Positions 36,395 to 44,552 of a stretch of DNA of 64,000 nt are shown in pieces. Location of the stretch: the NCBI RefSeq assembly GCF_012979275.1, contig NZ_JABASZ010000042.1, forward strand, positions 1 through 64,000, read 5' to 3'. The notes below the pieces were generated by a model that was not told where the DNA came from, made no database searches, and saw nothing but the letters and a program-made list of their open reading frames with translations. Origin of the DNA: Pseudopontixanthobacter vadosimaris (GTDB lineage Bacteria > Pseudomonadota > Alphaproteobacteria > Sphingomonadales > Sphingomonadaceae). Every line of letters starts with the position of its first letter. Within the stretch, counting starts at the first letter, position 1. Position numbers and translations under genes: made by a program.

Positions 36395-36725
36395 CCACCA
36401 AGCGGCCGATAGGAAGCGGCGGATGAACTCGTCGGGGCTGAGCGTCATGACCTGCTGCCGGTCTGGTGCGCAGCGACGATAGTCCCTGTAGCGGAACGTG
36501 ACCCCATGCTCGTCGAGCCGCAGGAGGCGACTGTTCGAGATGGCGACCCGGTGGGTGTAGCGCGAGAGATAGGTGAGTACAGCCTCGGGACCGGCGCACG
36601 GCGGCTTGGCATAGACCACCAGCGCTTCTTGCGGACCGGCGCGAGGTGACGCAGGAATGCACGACGATGGTGAGCCTGGTCTGCGAGGCGGTCTTGAACA
36701 GCAGCTTGTAGAGCAGAGCTTGCCG
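36395..36725 (-). pseudogene. Remnant of IS91-type transposase
   Basis: Fragment of a Y2/HUH-type IS91 transposase, broken by a frameshift and deletions. One frame near 36638-36719 reads LLYKLLFKTASQT and LTIVVHS, the other (about 36400-36620) reads YAKPPCAGPEAVLTYLSRYTHRV, SNSRLLRLDEHGVTFRYRDYR and LSPDEFIRRFL, all typical of the family. The Y2 catalytic region and the real C terminus are not intact, so it cannot be active. It lies 50 bp after the TetR gene and abuts an integrase remnant. Confidence 0.8.
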
Positions 36726-36955
36726 CGTGCTGATCGGCAACATGGCGTCGCGACCTGGGAAGAGCAAGCCATCGGCACGCAGCACACCCTGCTGCCGCCC
36801 CGCGCGCCACCACTCGCGCAGCAGCACGAGCAGACCTTCGGGCAGCATGGCATTGCGAGAGCGCCCACCCTTGCCATGTTCGATCCTGAGCAGCATGCGC
36901 TTGCTATCGATATCGCGCACCTTGAGCGCCGCGACCTCGCCGACGCACAGTCCCG
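36723..36955 (-). pseudogene. Remnant of IS91-associated tyrosine integrase
   Basis: Fragment reading GLCVGEVAALKVRDIDSKRM, LLRIEHGKGGRSRNAMLPEG, LLVLLREWWRAGRQQGVLRA and LFPGRDAMLPISTRQ in order, as in the tyrosine recombinases carried by IS91-type elements. Only the part around the first catalytic Arg to the ISTRQ segment remains. The N-terminal domain and the catalytic Tyr are missing. It runs straight into the transposase fragment in the same frame (...STRQ-ALLYKLL), an old deletion junction. The 36956-37115 stretch upstream has no recognisable gene. Confidence 0.78.
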
Positions 36956-37117
36956 GGCCATGGGAAAGGGAACGGGCTTCCGGGGAAATTCGCCCCGGCC
37001 GAGCGTACATGAGAAGGCAAAAACGGCGCGGCAGCGAAAGACGCTGGACCCAGCGGCCCTTTGCCGCGTTTCCCCTTTGCCCGCGACACGGGCACGGGCT
37101 GCACAGTGCACGCACCC

Positions 37118-37145
37118 CTTGAGTTGTAAATATGCAACACCATCT
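37118..37145 (+). promoter_or_regulatory. Sigma-32 (RpoH)-like promoter of clpB
   Basis: CTTGAG (37118-37123), a 14-bp spacer, and CACCATCT (37138-37145) closely follow the sigma-32 consensus CTTGAA and CCCCATnT (5 of 6 and all but one defined position). It is 30 bp before the clpB ATG. An inverted repeat, TATGCAA (37131-37137) and TTGCATA (37145-37151), overlaps the -10 region. Confidence 0.65.
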
Positions 37146-37174
37146 TGCATATGTAACACAGCGAGGAACCGCGA

Positions 37175-39754
37175 ATGAATCTGGAAAAATTTACCGATCG
37201 GGCGAAAGGCTTCCTGCAGGCGGCCCAGACTGTCGCCATACGCATGAACCACCAGCGGATCACGCCGTCGCATCTTCTGAAAGCCATGGTCGAAGATGCA
37301 GAGGGCATGGCCAGCGGCCTGATCGCCCGCGCGGGCGGCAACCCCCGCACGGTCGAAGGCGAGGTCGACGCCGCGCTCGCCAGGATACCCGCCGTCTCGG
37401 GCAGCGGCGCACAGGCGACGCCGGGCCTCGACAATGACGCCGTGCGCGTGCTCGACCAGGCCGAACAGGTCGCCGACAAGGCGGGCGACAGCTATGTTAC
37501 CGTAGAACGGCTGTTGATCGCGCTCGCGCTGGCCAGCACGACCGATGCGGGCAAGGCGCTCACCACCGGGCAGGTGACGCCCGCGGCGCTGAACGATGCC
37601 ATCGAGGAACTGCGCGGCGGACGCAAGGCGGATACCGCCAGCGCCGAGGAAGCCTATGATGCGATGGAGAAATACGCCCGCGACCTGACGCAGGCCGCGC
37701 GCGACGGCAAGCTCGACCCGGTGATCGGGCGTGACGAGGAAATTCGCCGCACGGTCCAGATCCTCGCTCGCCGCACCAAGAACAACCCGGCGCTGATCGG
37801 CGAACCCGGCACCGGCAAGACCGCCATTGCCGAAGGGCTGGCGCTGCGCATCGCCAATGGCGACGTGCCCGACAGTCTGAAGGGCCGCACGCTGATGAGC
37901 CTCGACATGGGCGCCTTGATCGCCGGCGCGAAATATCGCGGCGAGTTCGAGGAACGGCTGAAGGCCGTGCTCGACGAGGTGAAGGGCGCGGGCGGGCAGA
38001 TCATCCTGTTCATCGATGAAATGCACACGCTGATCGGCGCGGGCGCTTCCGAAGGTTCGATGGATGCCAGCAATCTGCTGAAACCTGCGCTCTCACGCGG
38101 TGAACTGCACTGCATCGGCGCCACCACGCTGGATGAATATCAGAAATATGTCGAGAAGGATCCGGCCCTGCAGCGCCGGTTCCAACCTGTATTCATCAAC
38201 GAACCCAGCGTGGAGGACACCGTGTCGATCCTGCGCGGGATCAAGGACAAATACGAACTGCATCACGGCGTGCGGATAACCGACGGCGCGATCGTCGCGG
38301 CGGCCCAATTGTCGCACCGCTATATCGCCAATCGCTTCCTGCCCGACAAGGCAATCGACCTGATGGACGAGGCGGCCAGCCGCATTCGCATGGAAGTGGA
38401 AAGCAAGCCCGAGGAGATCGAGCAGCTCGACCGCCGCATCATCCAGTTGAAGATCGAGGAATCGGCGCTCGCGAAGGAAAGCGACGAGGCTTCGCGCGAC
38501 CGGCTCGAAACCTTGCGCGAGGAACTGGCCAATCTCGAACAGAAATCCTCCGAACTGACCGCGCGCTGGCAGACGGAGCGCGACAAGATCGCGGCCGAGG
38601 GCCGGCTGAAGGAACAGCTGGACCAGGCGCGGCTTGAACTGGAACAGGCGCAGCGCGAAGGCGATCTCGCCCGCGCGGGCGAGCTGTCCTACGGGCGCAT
38701 TCCGCAACTCGAGAAGGAACTGGAGGCCGCGCAGGGACAAACTGAAAACGCGCTTCTGCGCGAGGAAGTGACCGAGGACGATATTGCCGGCGTGGTTTCC
38801 CGCTGGACGGGCGTGCCCATGGAAAAGATGCTGGAAGGCGAGCGTGAGAAGCTGCTCGATATGGAGCAGATCCTGGGCAAGCGCGTCATCGGCCAGTCGC
38901 AGGCGGTAGAGGCCGTGTCCAAGGCCGTTCGCCGGGCGCGGGCCGGATTGCAGGATCCAAACCGGCCCCTCGGATCGTTCCTGTTCCTCGGCCCCACCGG
39001 TGTCGGCAAGACCGAACTGACCAAGGCGCTGGCTGGCTTCCTGTTCGATGACGATTCGGCGATGGTCCGTATCGACATGAGCGAATTCATGGAGAAGCAT
39101 GCCGTGGCGCGGCTGATCGGTGCGCCTCCGGGCTATGTCGGCTATGAAGAGGGCGGCGTGCTGACCGAAGCGGTACGGCGGCGGCCCTATCAGGTCGTGC
39201 TGTTCGACGAGGTTGAGAAGGCGCATGCCGATGTATTCAACGTACTGTTGCAGGTGCTGGATGATGGCAGGCTGACCGATGGGCAGGGCAGGGTGGTCGA
39301 TTTTTCCAATACGCTGATCATCCTGACATCCAATCTCGGCAGCCAGTACCTTACCAATCTGGAGGAGGGGCAGAGCGTCTCCGATGTCGAGCCTCAGGTG
39401 ATGGATGTGGTGCGCGCGCATTTCAGGCCCGAATTCCTGAACCGGCTGGATGAGATCATCCTGTTCCACCGCCTGGCGGCCGAACACATGGCGCCGATCG
39501 TCGACATCCAGCTTGGCCGCGTGCAGAAGCTGCTGAAGGACCGCAAGATCGAGCTGGAACTGACCGATGCGGCGCGGCGCTGGCTGGGCCGGGTCGGCTA
39601 CGATCCCGTCTATGGCGCAAGGCCATTGAAGCGCGCGGTGCAGCGTTACGTCCAGGATCCGCTGGCCGACAGGCTGCTGGCCGGTGAAATACCCGACGGC
39701 AGCAAAGTGCATGTCGATGAAGGTGATGGCGAGCTGGAGATGGCGGTCGACTGA
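37175..39754 (+). CDS. clpB: ATP-dependent disaggregase ClpB
   Basis: 859-residue hexameric AAA+ chaperone that pulls proteins out of aggregates with DnaK. N domain (1-150), NBD1 with Walker [10 protein letters not shown] near residue 210 and Walker [13 protein letters not shown], the coiled-coil M domain (about 400-525, Glu/Leu/Arg-rich), NBD2 with Walker [10 protein letters not shown] near 608 and Walker [13 protein letters not shown], then the C-terminal domain. No ClpP-binding loop (IGF/L) is expected and none is seen. GAGGAA precedes the ATG. A sigma-32-like promoter is just upstream, as expected for a heat-shock gene. Downstream it converges with the oxygenase gene, 10 bp apart. Confidence 0.98.
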   Translation: MNLEKFTDRAKGFLQAAQTVAIRMNHQRITPSHLLKAMVEDAEGMASGLIARAGGNPRTVEGEVDAALARIPAVSGSGAQATPGLDNDAVRVLDQAEQVADKAGDSYVTVERLLIALALASTTDAGKALTTGQVTPAALNDAIEELRGGRKADTASAEEAYDAMEKYARDLTQAARDGKLDPVIGRDEEIRRTVQILARRTKNNPALIGEPGTGKTAIAEGLALRIANGDVPDSLKGRTLMSLDMGALIAGAKYRGEFEERLKAVLDEVKGAGGQIILFIDEMHTLIGAGASEGSMDASNLLKPALSRGELHCIGATTLDEYQKYVEKDPALQRRFQPVFINEPSVEDTVSILRGIKDKYELHHGVRITDGAIVAAAQLSHRYIANRFLPDKAIDLMDEAASRIRMEVESKPEEIEQLDRRIIQLKIEESALAKESDEASRDRLETLREELANLEQKSSELTARWQTERDKIAAEGRLKEQLDQARLELEQAQREGDLARAGELSYGRIPQLEKELEAAQGQTENALLREEVTEDDIAGVVSRWTGVPMEKMLEGEREKLLDMEQILGKRVIGQSQAVEAVSKAVRRARAGLQDPNRPLGSFLFLGPTGVGKTELTKALAGFLFDDDSAMVRIDMSEFMEKHAVARLIGAPPGYVGYEEGGVLTEAVRRRPYQVVLFDEVEKAHADVFNVLLQVLDDGRLTDGQGRVVDFSNTLIILTSNLGSQYLTNLEEGQSVSDVEPQVMDVVRAHFRPEFLNRLDEIILFHRLAAEHMAPIVDIQLGRVQKLLKDRKIELELTDAARRWLGRVGYDPVYGARPLKRAVQRYVQDPLADRLLAGEIPDGSKVHVDEGDGELEMAVD

Positions 39755-39764
39755 TTAAAACTGT

Positions 39765-40751
39765 TCAGAATGGCCGGCCTGGCGGGCCGCTCAAATCGAG
39801 TGGCTGAACCCTGACCCATTTGGACAGCAGGTATTTTTGCCCACGGAGGACGGGTGATCCGGCGTGAACCAGGCGCGAATCCGGTAACTCGTCTGCCCGC
39901 AAATTTCGGAACATGATCGCATCTCCCGTCGATCCACGAAAGGAGAGGTCAAGCTCAGGAAAGACAGTTTCGCCGCCGGTATAGCTATTGTTCAAGTAAA
40001 TCAGGAACGTGATGAGGCGTTGATTGGACGTGCCTTTTGGAAGTGCATCCAGATGCAAGCGGTATTCCTGCTTCTCGCGATAATGTAAGATTTGAGTGGG
40101 CTCTGCCTGTTCCACCTGCGTCTTCGAGGCAAAGGCGATCCTCCGATTTATTGCGTGCAGAGCTGCCGTCTCTGCTACAAATGGAAACGAAGTGGCTTCC
40201 GACGAACGGATGGGATTTGCCACCATGTGACCAGTTTCAGGGTCAACAATCAGGGAAGGCTGAAGCGTGGGTTTGGCGAGATTGACCAGATGTTCGCACT
40301 CTTTTCTGCTTAAGAAGCTTCGGAAACAGTGTACCAGGCCTTCATTATCCAGTATCTCTGCCGAAGAAACAGATTGCGGTTCTCCCTCCGCATCCAATTG
40401 CATCTGTTTTATGATAGCTAATTCTTGTTCGTGCTTCGGATCAACAGCAAGGTAGCGAAGAACCTCGGGCCAATCTCTACGCCCTCCCGCGCCATTCATC
40501 AGAAGAGCCATGTATGCAGCGCGGGAAAATTCATCGCCAAGTGCGCCGGCGGAGCGGTAAGCTTCTCTTGCCAAAGTGAGATCGCGCCGGATGAGGGCTC
40601 CGGACATCCGCCAATCGCCTAAGATGCCGAATGCGAAGGCACTTCCCTTTCGGGCAGCTTCCTCGAGTGCACGATAAGCAACCGTGATGCCCCGCGACTG
40701 TGTGAGAGCTAGGGCATTTTGCGCGAGAGCGGATCGAGGATCATCGGTCAT
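39765..40751 (-). CDS. 2OG-Fe(II) dioxygenase (prolyl 4-hydroxylase-like) with Sel1-like N-terminal repeats
   Basis: 328 residues. The N-terminal part (about 1-110) has helix pairs like Sel1/TPR repeats (AFAFGILGDWRMSGALI, LALREAYRSAGALGDEFS-like). The C-terminal part (about 145-315) is a P4Hc domain: metal ligands HLD near residues 232-234 and His near 296 (LVHAGSP), with the 2-oxoglutarate-binding basic residue in GQKYLLSKW. The substrate is unknown. It stands next to a TonB-dependent receptor gene and shares its low GC. In sphingomonads such oxygenases often neighbour receptors, but no role has been shown. It converges with clpB and starts 51 bp from the receptor's terminator. Confidence 0.85.
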   Translation of the reverse strand: MTDDPRSALAQNALALTQSRGITVAYRALEEAARKGSAFAFGILGDWRMSGALIRRDLTLAREAYRSAGALGDEFSRAAYMALLMNGAGGRRDWPEVLRYLAVDPKHEQELAIIKQMQLDAEGEPQSVSSAEILDNEGLVHCFRSFLSRKECEHLVNLAKPTLQPSLIVDPETGHMVANPIRSSEATSFPFVAETAALHAINRRIAFASKTQVEQAEPTQILHYREKQEYRLHLDALPKGTSNQRLITFLIYLNNSYTGGETVFPELDLSFRGSTGDAIMFRNLRADELPDSRLVHAGSPVLRGQKYLLSKWVRVQPLDLSGPPGRPF

Positions 40752-40806
40752 CTGTTGAGACCATCATCTTGCCATGAGTTTCAATTTTCATAACTTTAAG
40801 AAAAAA

Positions 40807-40828
40807 GGGCCGGATTGGCATCCGGCCC
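40807..40828 (-). terminator. Intrinsic terminator of the first TonB-dependent receptor gene
   Basis: GGGCCGGAT (40807-40815) and ATCCGGCCC (40820-40828) form a perfect 9-bp stem with a 4-nt loop. Read on the minus strand it is followed by a run of six T. It lies 26 bp after the receptor stop, so transcription should end before the oxygenase gene. Confidence 0.9.
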
Positions 40829-40854
40829 CTTCATCTTCTTATCGTCAGTACCAA

Positions 40855-43800
40855 TCAGAACCCGGCACGGACACCAGCGTAAAAGGTACGACCTTTGATA
40901 CGGTATATGCCGCTGCCACCACCGATACCGGTCAAACCCAGCGGCGGATTGGTGTCGAGGACATTGTCGACACCGAAGTCGAAGTCGAACTGATCATTTA
41001 CCTCATATCCAACGCGAACATCGTGGTAGAAGGTTTCGGAGTACTTGCGAATGTCGGCATAGTCGGCATTCGCCGGCGGATCTCCGTTGACGCTATTGAA
41101 ATCTTCGAATTCATTAAGGTACATCGGTCCGATATACCGCATCTCGTAGCCCAAGGTGAAGCGATTGAGCTTCAGGTCCACATTCCAGCGGAACTCATCC
41201 TGCGGGTCACCCAGTTCTTCAAGAACAACGTCCTCGAAGTCCGGGTCTGTTGGAGATTCGAAATTGCTGCGCTCGAAAAGATGCGTGTAAATAAACCGCG
41301 TGCTGATCGCATTATCTGCGCCGAAGGGTCGGCTATAAGCGGCCTCAAGATCAATCCCGCGGACCGTGCGAGCGGCAAAATTCACTCCACTCACTACCAG
41401 GTTCTGATCCAGGATCTGCCCCGGAACTTCATCATTGGGTCCGGTGCCTGGGCCGCGGAAACGATTGATCAATGCGCAGAACGGATTGTCCAATGAGGGA
41501 AGGTCGTAGCAGGTATCAACCAGCGTCTGAGCAGACACTGCGGTAATGACATCGTCCACGCTGATATCATAATAATCTGCAGTAAACGAGAAGCCGGGTA
41601 GAAAACGTGGCTGAAGGACTGCGCCAATAGTATAGGAATCCGAAGTTTCCTCAGTCAGGTTCGGGTTGCTGCCACTCAGGATTTCAAGCGAATATGTCGG
41701 CAATGCTACGAACTGGGGGTTGGTCAGCAAGTTCCCAAGATCTGCACGGCAATTTGCCGCACGATTTGGTGAGTTGTTGATGTTCTGTGGCAGACAGGGA
41801 TCGGAGAAGCCCGGAGCAAAGTTCTGGGTAATCGGGAACGATGTTTCGGTCAGATTCGGTGCGCGAACCGAGCGGCCATATTGGGCCCGGAAACGAATGT
41901 CTCGAATTGGCGACCATTCGACACCGGCATTGTAGGCGTAAACGGTTCCGACTTCACCCTCATAATCGGATACGCGGCCCGATCCACTGACCGTCAGTTC
42001 ATTGAAGAAGGGGCGGTCGGCCAGAAGCGGAAGACGAATTTCGCCGAACGCTTCTTTCACTTCGAAAGGATCGGGGGCAAAGGTCGGCAAGGCGTTGTAG
42101 AAGGTGCGTCCGGACTCAACGATCGGGTCAGCCTGATAGAACAGTTCCTCACGGCGATACTCCGCACCAACTGCAAAGCCGATCGGGCCGCCGGGAAGGT
42201 TGAAGAATCCGCTCGAATCTCCGGAAACGAAACCGCTGATGACGAGCTGCTCGAGCCTGGCATCGGATACGGTGTTTTCAAGGATGTAATCTGCTGCTGC
42301 GGCGTTGTTCGGAGCGCCAAACGGATTGTAGGGAACACAATTGGCGATGTCGTCGGCCAGAGCAGCTGCGTCGCCCTCGAGGCCGTATTCGACGGCTGCG
42401 GTCGGGTCGAACTGCGACCGGCAGCGAATCTGGCCTGTCGCCGGATCAATTCCGGAATCAAGAGCAAGCAGGAAACGCTGCGGAATGATGTTCCCGAGAA
42501 TCGTCGTGCTTTCATCAACACGGCCATAGTTCGCCGAAACTTCATAGCTCCAGTCATCATTGAACTGACCGCGAACACCGCCCACGATCCTGTAAACGTC
42601 GCGTTCGGACGCTTCGTCCCTGTTGCCGAGGTCGGTCAGGGAACGAGCTATCGTGAAGCGATATGAGCCATCAGCGATAGCTGCCCTGTTAGCGTCTGTC
42701 AGGGGATTGCGGCGAACCAGGCTGGAGTTAAATCCCGATTCCAGGATTTCGCCTGCAATCAGGTTACGCGCTGCCGGATTGAGGAACGGGTTGTCGAGGC
42801 GGACCAATTCACGGCGGTCGCCGAACGTCACACCTTGAACGAAGGCCGGGCTGGACTGCTGGCCCTGTGTATTGATGCGCACATACTTTGCTTCGATGAA
42901 CGGTTCGAATGCTTCTGCCAGCTCGAAGTGGGCAAGAAGGTTCGCGTTATAGCGTTCCTGCTGCGGGAAGACGCTCAGCAGTGTTCCTTCCCGACCCGTT
43001 TGGCCGTTACTGTTGATAATGCTGCCGATCGGACCGGTGCCCAGGCGAGTGCCCGTTTGCGGCACAAGCTGTCCGTCGCTGGTAAACAGAAAAGTGCAAT
43101 TGAACGGAACGCTGTTAAGACCGGTTCCGCATTCGGGGCTGTTGGTGCCTCGGGTAATCGGCACGAGACCATTGAAAAAGATGCTCGCGGTGGAAATATT
43201 GCGGAAAAAGGCGCGGTCGGGGAACCCATCAGAACTGAGTGGGGACCCGTCAGGATTAGTTCCCGAATCCGTATCGATCGTCAGGAAACCGTCGTTTCGA
43301 CGAAGAAATCCGACGTCGGACCCGTAAACACGTTCCTGATTGGCATATTCCCCATGCAAGGTAATGTTGCCGCGGCCGTCGGCAAAGTTCTGGCCTGCCA
43401 GCACCGAGATATACTGGCTGGGAAAAGTACCCTCTTCATTGACGCTGGCATGGCCGCGGAATTGCACGCCCTCATAATTATCGCGAAGAATGAAGTTAAC
43501 CACGCCTGCAATTGCATCTGAGCCGTAAATCGCGGAATTGCCGCCGGTGACAACCTCGACGCGTTCGATCAGATCAGTCGGGATCGTGTTTACGTCAACC
43601 GATGTCCCGTTGGACAGGATGTCCGACGCCACATGCCGACGGCCATTGACCAAGGTCAGGGTCCGTGCCGTGCCGAGCCCGCGAAGATCGAGAAGATTAA
43701 GACCAGTAGTGCCAAGGAACCGGCCGGCATTGGCCTGACTGAAGCTGCTGCGCAGCTGCGGCAAATCGTTCAATGTATCGCCGACGCTTATCGAGCCCTG

Positions 43801-44094
43801 CTCGAAGAATTCTTCACCCGTGAGGATAGTCACCGGGACTTGCGCTTCAAGATTGGGCCGCGCGATTCGCGATCCGGTGACGACAATGGTATTCGGCTGT
43901 TCAGCAGCCGTATCCACATTGCTCAGCGTTTCTGCCGGGTCGCAGATGCCATTGTCGTTGAAGTCGGGGCAATCGACCGGCGGAGATGCAACAGCGGTAT
44001 CCTGAGCGGAGGCAGGGGTTGCCAATGCCAGAGCGGCAAGGCCAGCGCCGGTGAACAGGGCGCCCTTCGCCGTGATGTTGAGATTCTTGATCAT
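40855..44094 (-). CDS. TonB-dependent receptor with a calcium-loop-like motif
   Basis: 1079-residue outer-membrane receptor. Signal peptide to about residue 31 (ATPASAQ), a short segment with DCPDFNDNGICDPAE (residues 41-55) resembling thrombospondin type 3 or dockerin-like Ca2+ loops with a Cys pair, TonB box NTIVVTGSR near 68, plug domain (about 85-215), then a 22-strand-type barrel ending in YAGVRAGF with terminal Phe. It imports an unknown ligand using TonB energy. The start is set by GGAAGATT before ATG 44094; a longer reading lacks a signal peptide. Lower GC than most neighbours. A clear terminator follows. Confidence 0.93.
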   Translation of the reverse strand: MIKNLNITAKGALFTGAGLAALALATPASAQDTAVASPPVDCPDFNDNGICDPAETLSNVDTAAEQPNTIVVTGSRIARPNLEAQVPVTILTGEEFFEQGSISVGDTLNDLPQLRSSFSQANAGRFLGTTGLNLLDLRGLGTARTLTLVNGRRHVASDILSNGTSVDVNTIPTDLIERVEVVTGGNSAIYGSDAIAGVVNFILRDNYEGVQFRGHASVNEEGTFPSQYISVLAGQNFADGRGNITLHGEYANQERVYGSDVGFLRRNDGFLTIDTDSGTNPDGSPLSSDGFPDRAFFRNISTASIFFNGLVPITRGTNSPECGTGLNSVPFNCTFLFTSDGQLVPQTGTRLGTGPIGSIINSNGQTGREGTLLSVFPQQERYNANLLAHFELAEAFEPFIEAKYVRINTQGQQSSPAFVQGVTFGDRRELVRLDNPFLNPAARNLIAGEILESGFNSSLVRRNPLTDANRAAIADGSYRFTIARSLTDLGNRDEASERDVYRIVGGVRGQFNDDWSYEVSANYGRVDESTTILGNIIPQRFLLALDSGIDPATGQIRCRSQFDPTAAVEYGLEGDAAALADDIANCVPYNPFGAPNNAAAADYILENTVSDARLEQLVISGFVSGDSSGFFNLPGGPIGFAVGAEYRREELFYQADPIVESGRTFYNALPTFAPDPFEVKEAFGEIRLPLLADRPFFNELTVSGSGRVSDYEGEVGTVYAYNAGVEWSPIRDIRFRAQYGRSVRAPNLTETSFPITQNFAPGFSDPCLPQNINNSPNRAANCRADLGNLLTNPQFVALPTYSLEILSGSNPNLTEETSDSYTIGAVLQPRFLPGFSFTADYYDISVDDVITAVSAQTLVDTCYDLPSLDNPFCALINRFRGPGTGPNDEVPGQILDQNLVVSGVNFAARTVRGIDLEAAYSRPFGADNAISTRFIYTHLFERSNFESPTDPDFEDVVLEELGDPQDEFRWNVDLKLNRFTLGYEMRYIGPMYLNEFEDFNSVNGDPPANADYADIRKYSETFYHDVRVGYEVNDQFDFDFGVDNVLDTNPPLGLTGIGGGSGIYRIKGRTFYAGVRAGF

Positions 44095-44552
44095 AATCTT
44101 CCATTTTCCCAAGGAAGCCGAGCGACCCGGCCCAGCGATAATCAACAAGTGAGGTCCGCGATAAGCGGGACCTAAGCTGCCGCAGAAATGCAGCAGCGCA
44201 CTTCGTTACGCAATGCCGTTCGGCTGCGGTAAACGCTTGAGGGAAAAGCTGTGGCATCAGTGCAACAAGGCTGCAGCTCGGTGCATTTCTGCTGGAGAGT
44301 GCGCCCGCAGCAGGCCAGGCCAGGACGATTTCCGTAGGTGCAGATGACAGGTGGCAATTGGGCCGGACGTGCCGCGATTAATCCTGGGGCCAATCTGCCG
44401 GACGTAACCCTGCTTTTGGAAAGACGCTGGCGCGCGATACGAAACAACTCTCGAACAGACGGTTCGTGTACTTTTCTCAGGACGAAAAAAGGGGCGCAGT
44501 CCTGGAACTGCGCCCCTCTTATTGGCTCTATAATTCGGTGTCGCGGTTGCGA
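44095..44552. other. Intergenic region between two receptor genes
   Basis: 458 bp upstream of the first receptor and downstream of the second. It contains the second receptor's terminator (44490-44517) and a hairpin about 60 bp before the first receptor's start (AGGTCC at 44152-44157 with GGACCT at 44168-44173), a possible leader structure or operator. I saw no credible gene. Confidence 0.5.
44490..44517 (-). terminator. Intrinsic terminator of the second TonB-dependent receptor gene
   Basis: AGGGGCGCAGT (44490-44500) and ACTGCGCCCCT (44507-44517) form a perfect 11-bp stem with a 6-nt loop. On the minus strand a run of six T follows, so this is a strong terminator 36 bp after the receptor stop. 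Confidence 0.92.

Noticed and set aside
35876-38026. 716-codon minus frame running across TetR, the IS91 scar and clpB
   Set aside because: Only the 36.4-36.7 kb part is meaningful (IS91 transposase remnant). The rest is antisense to tetR and clpB.
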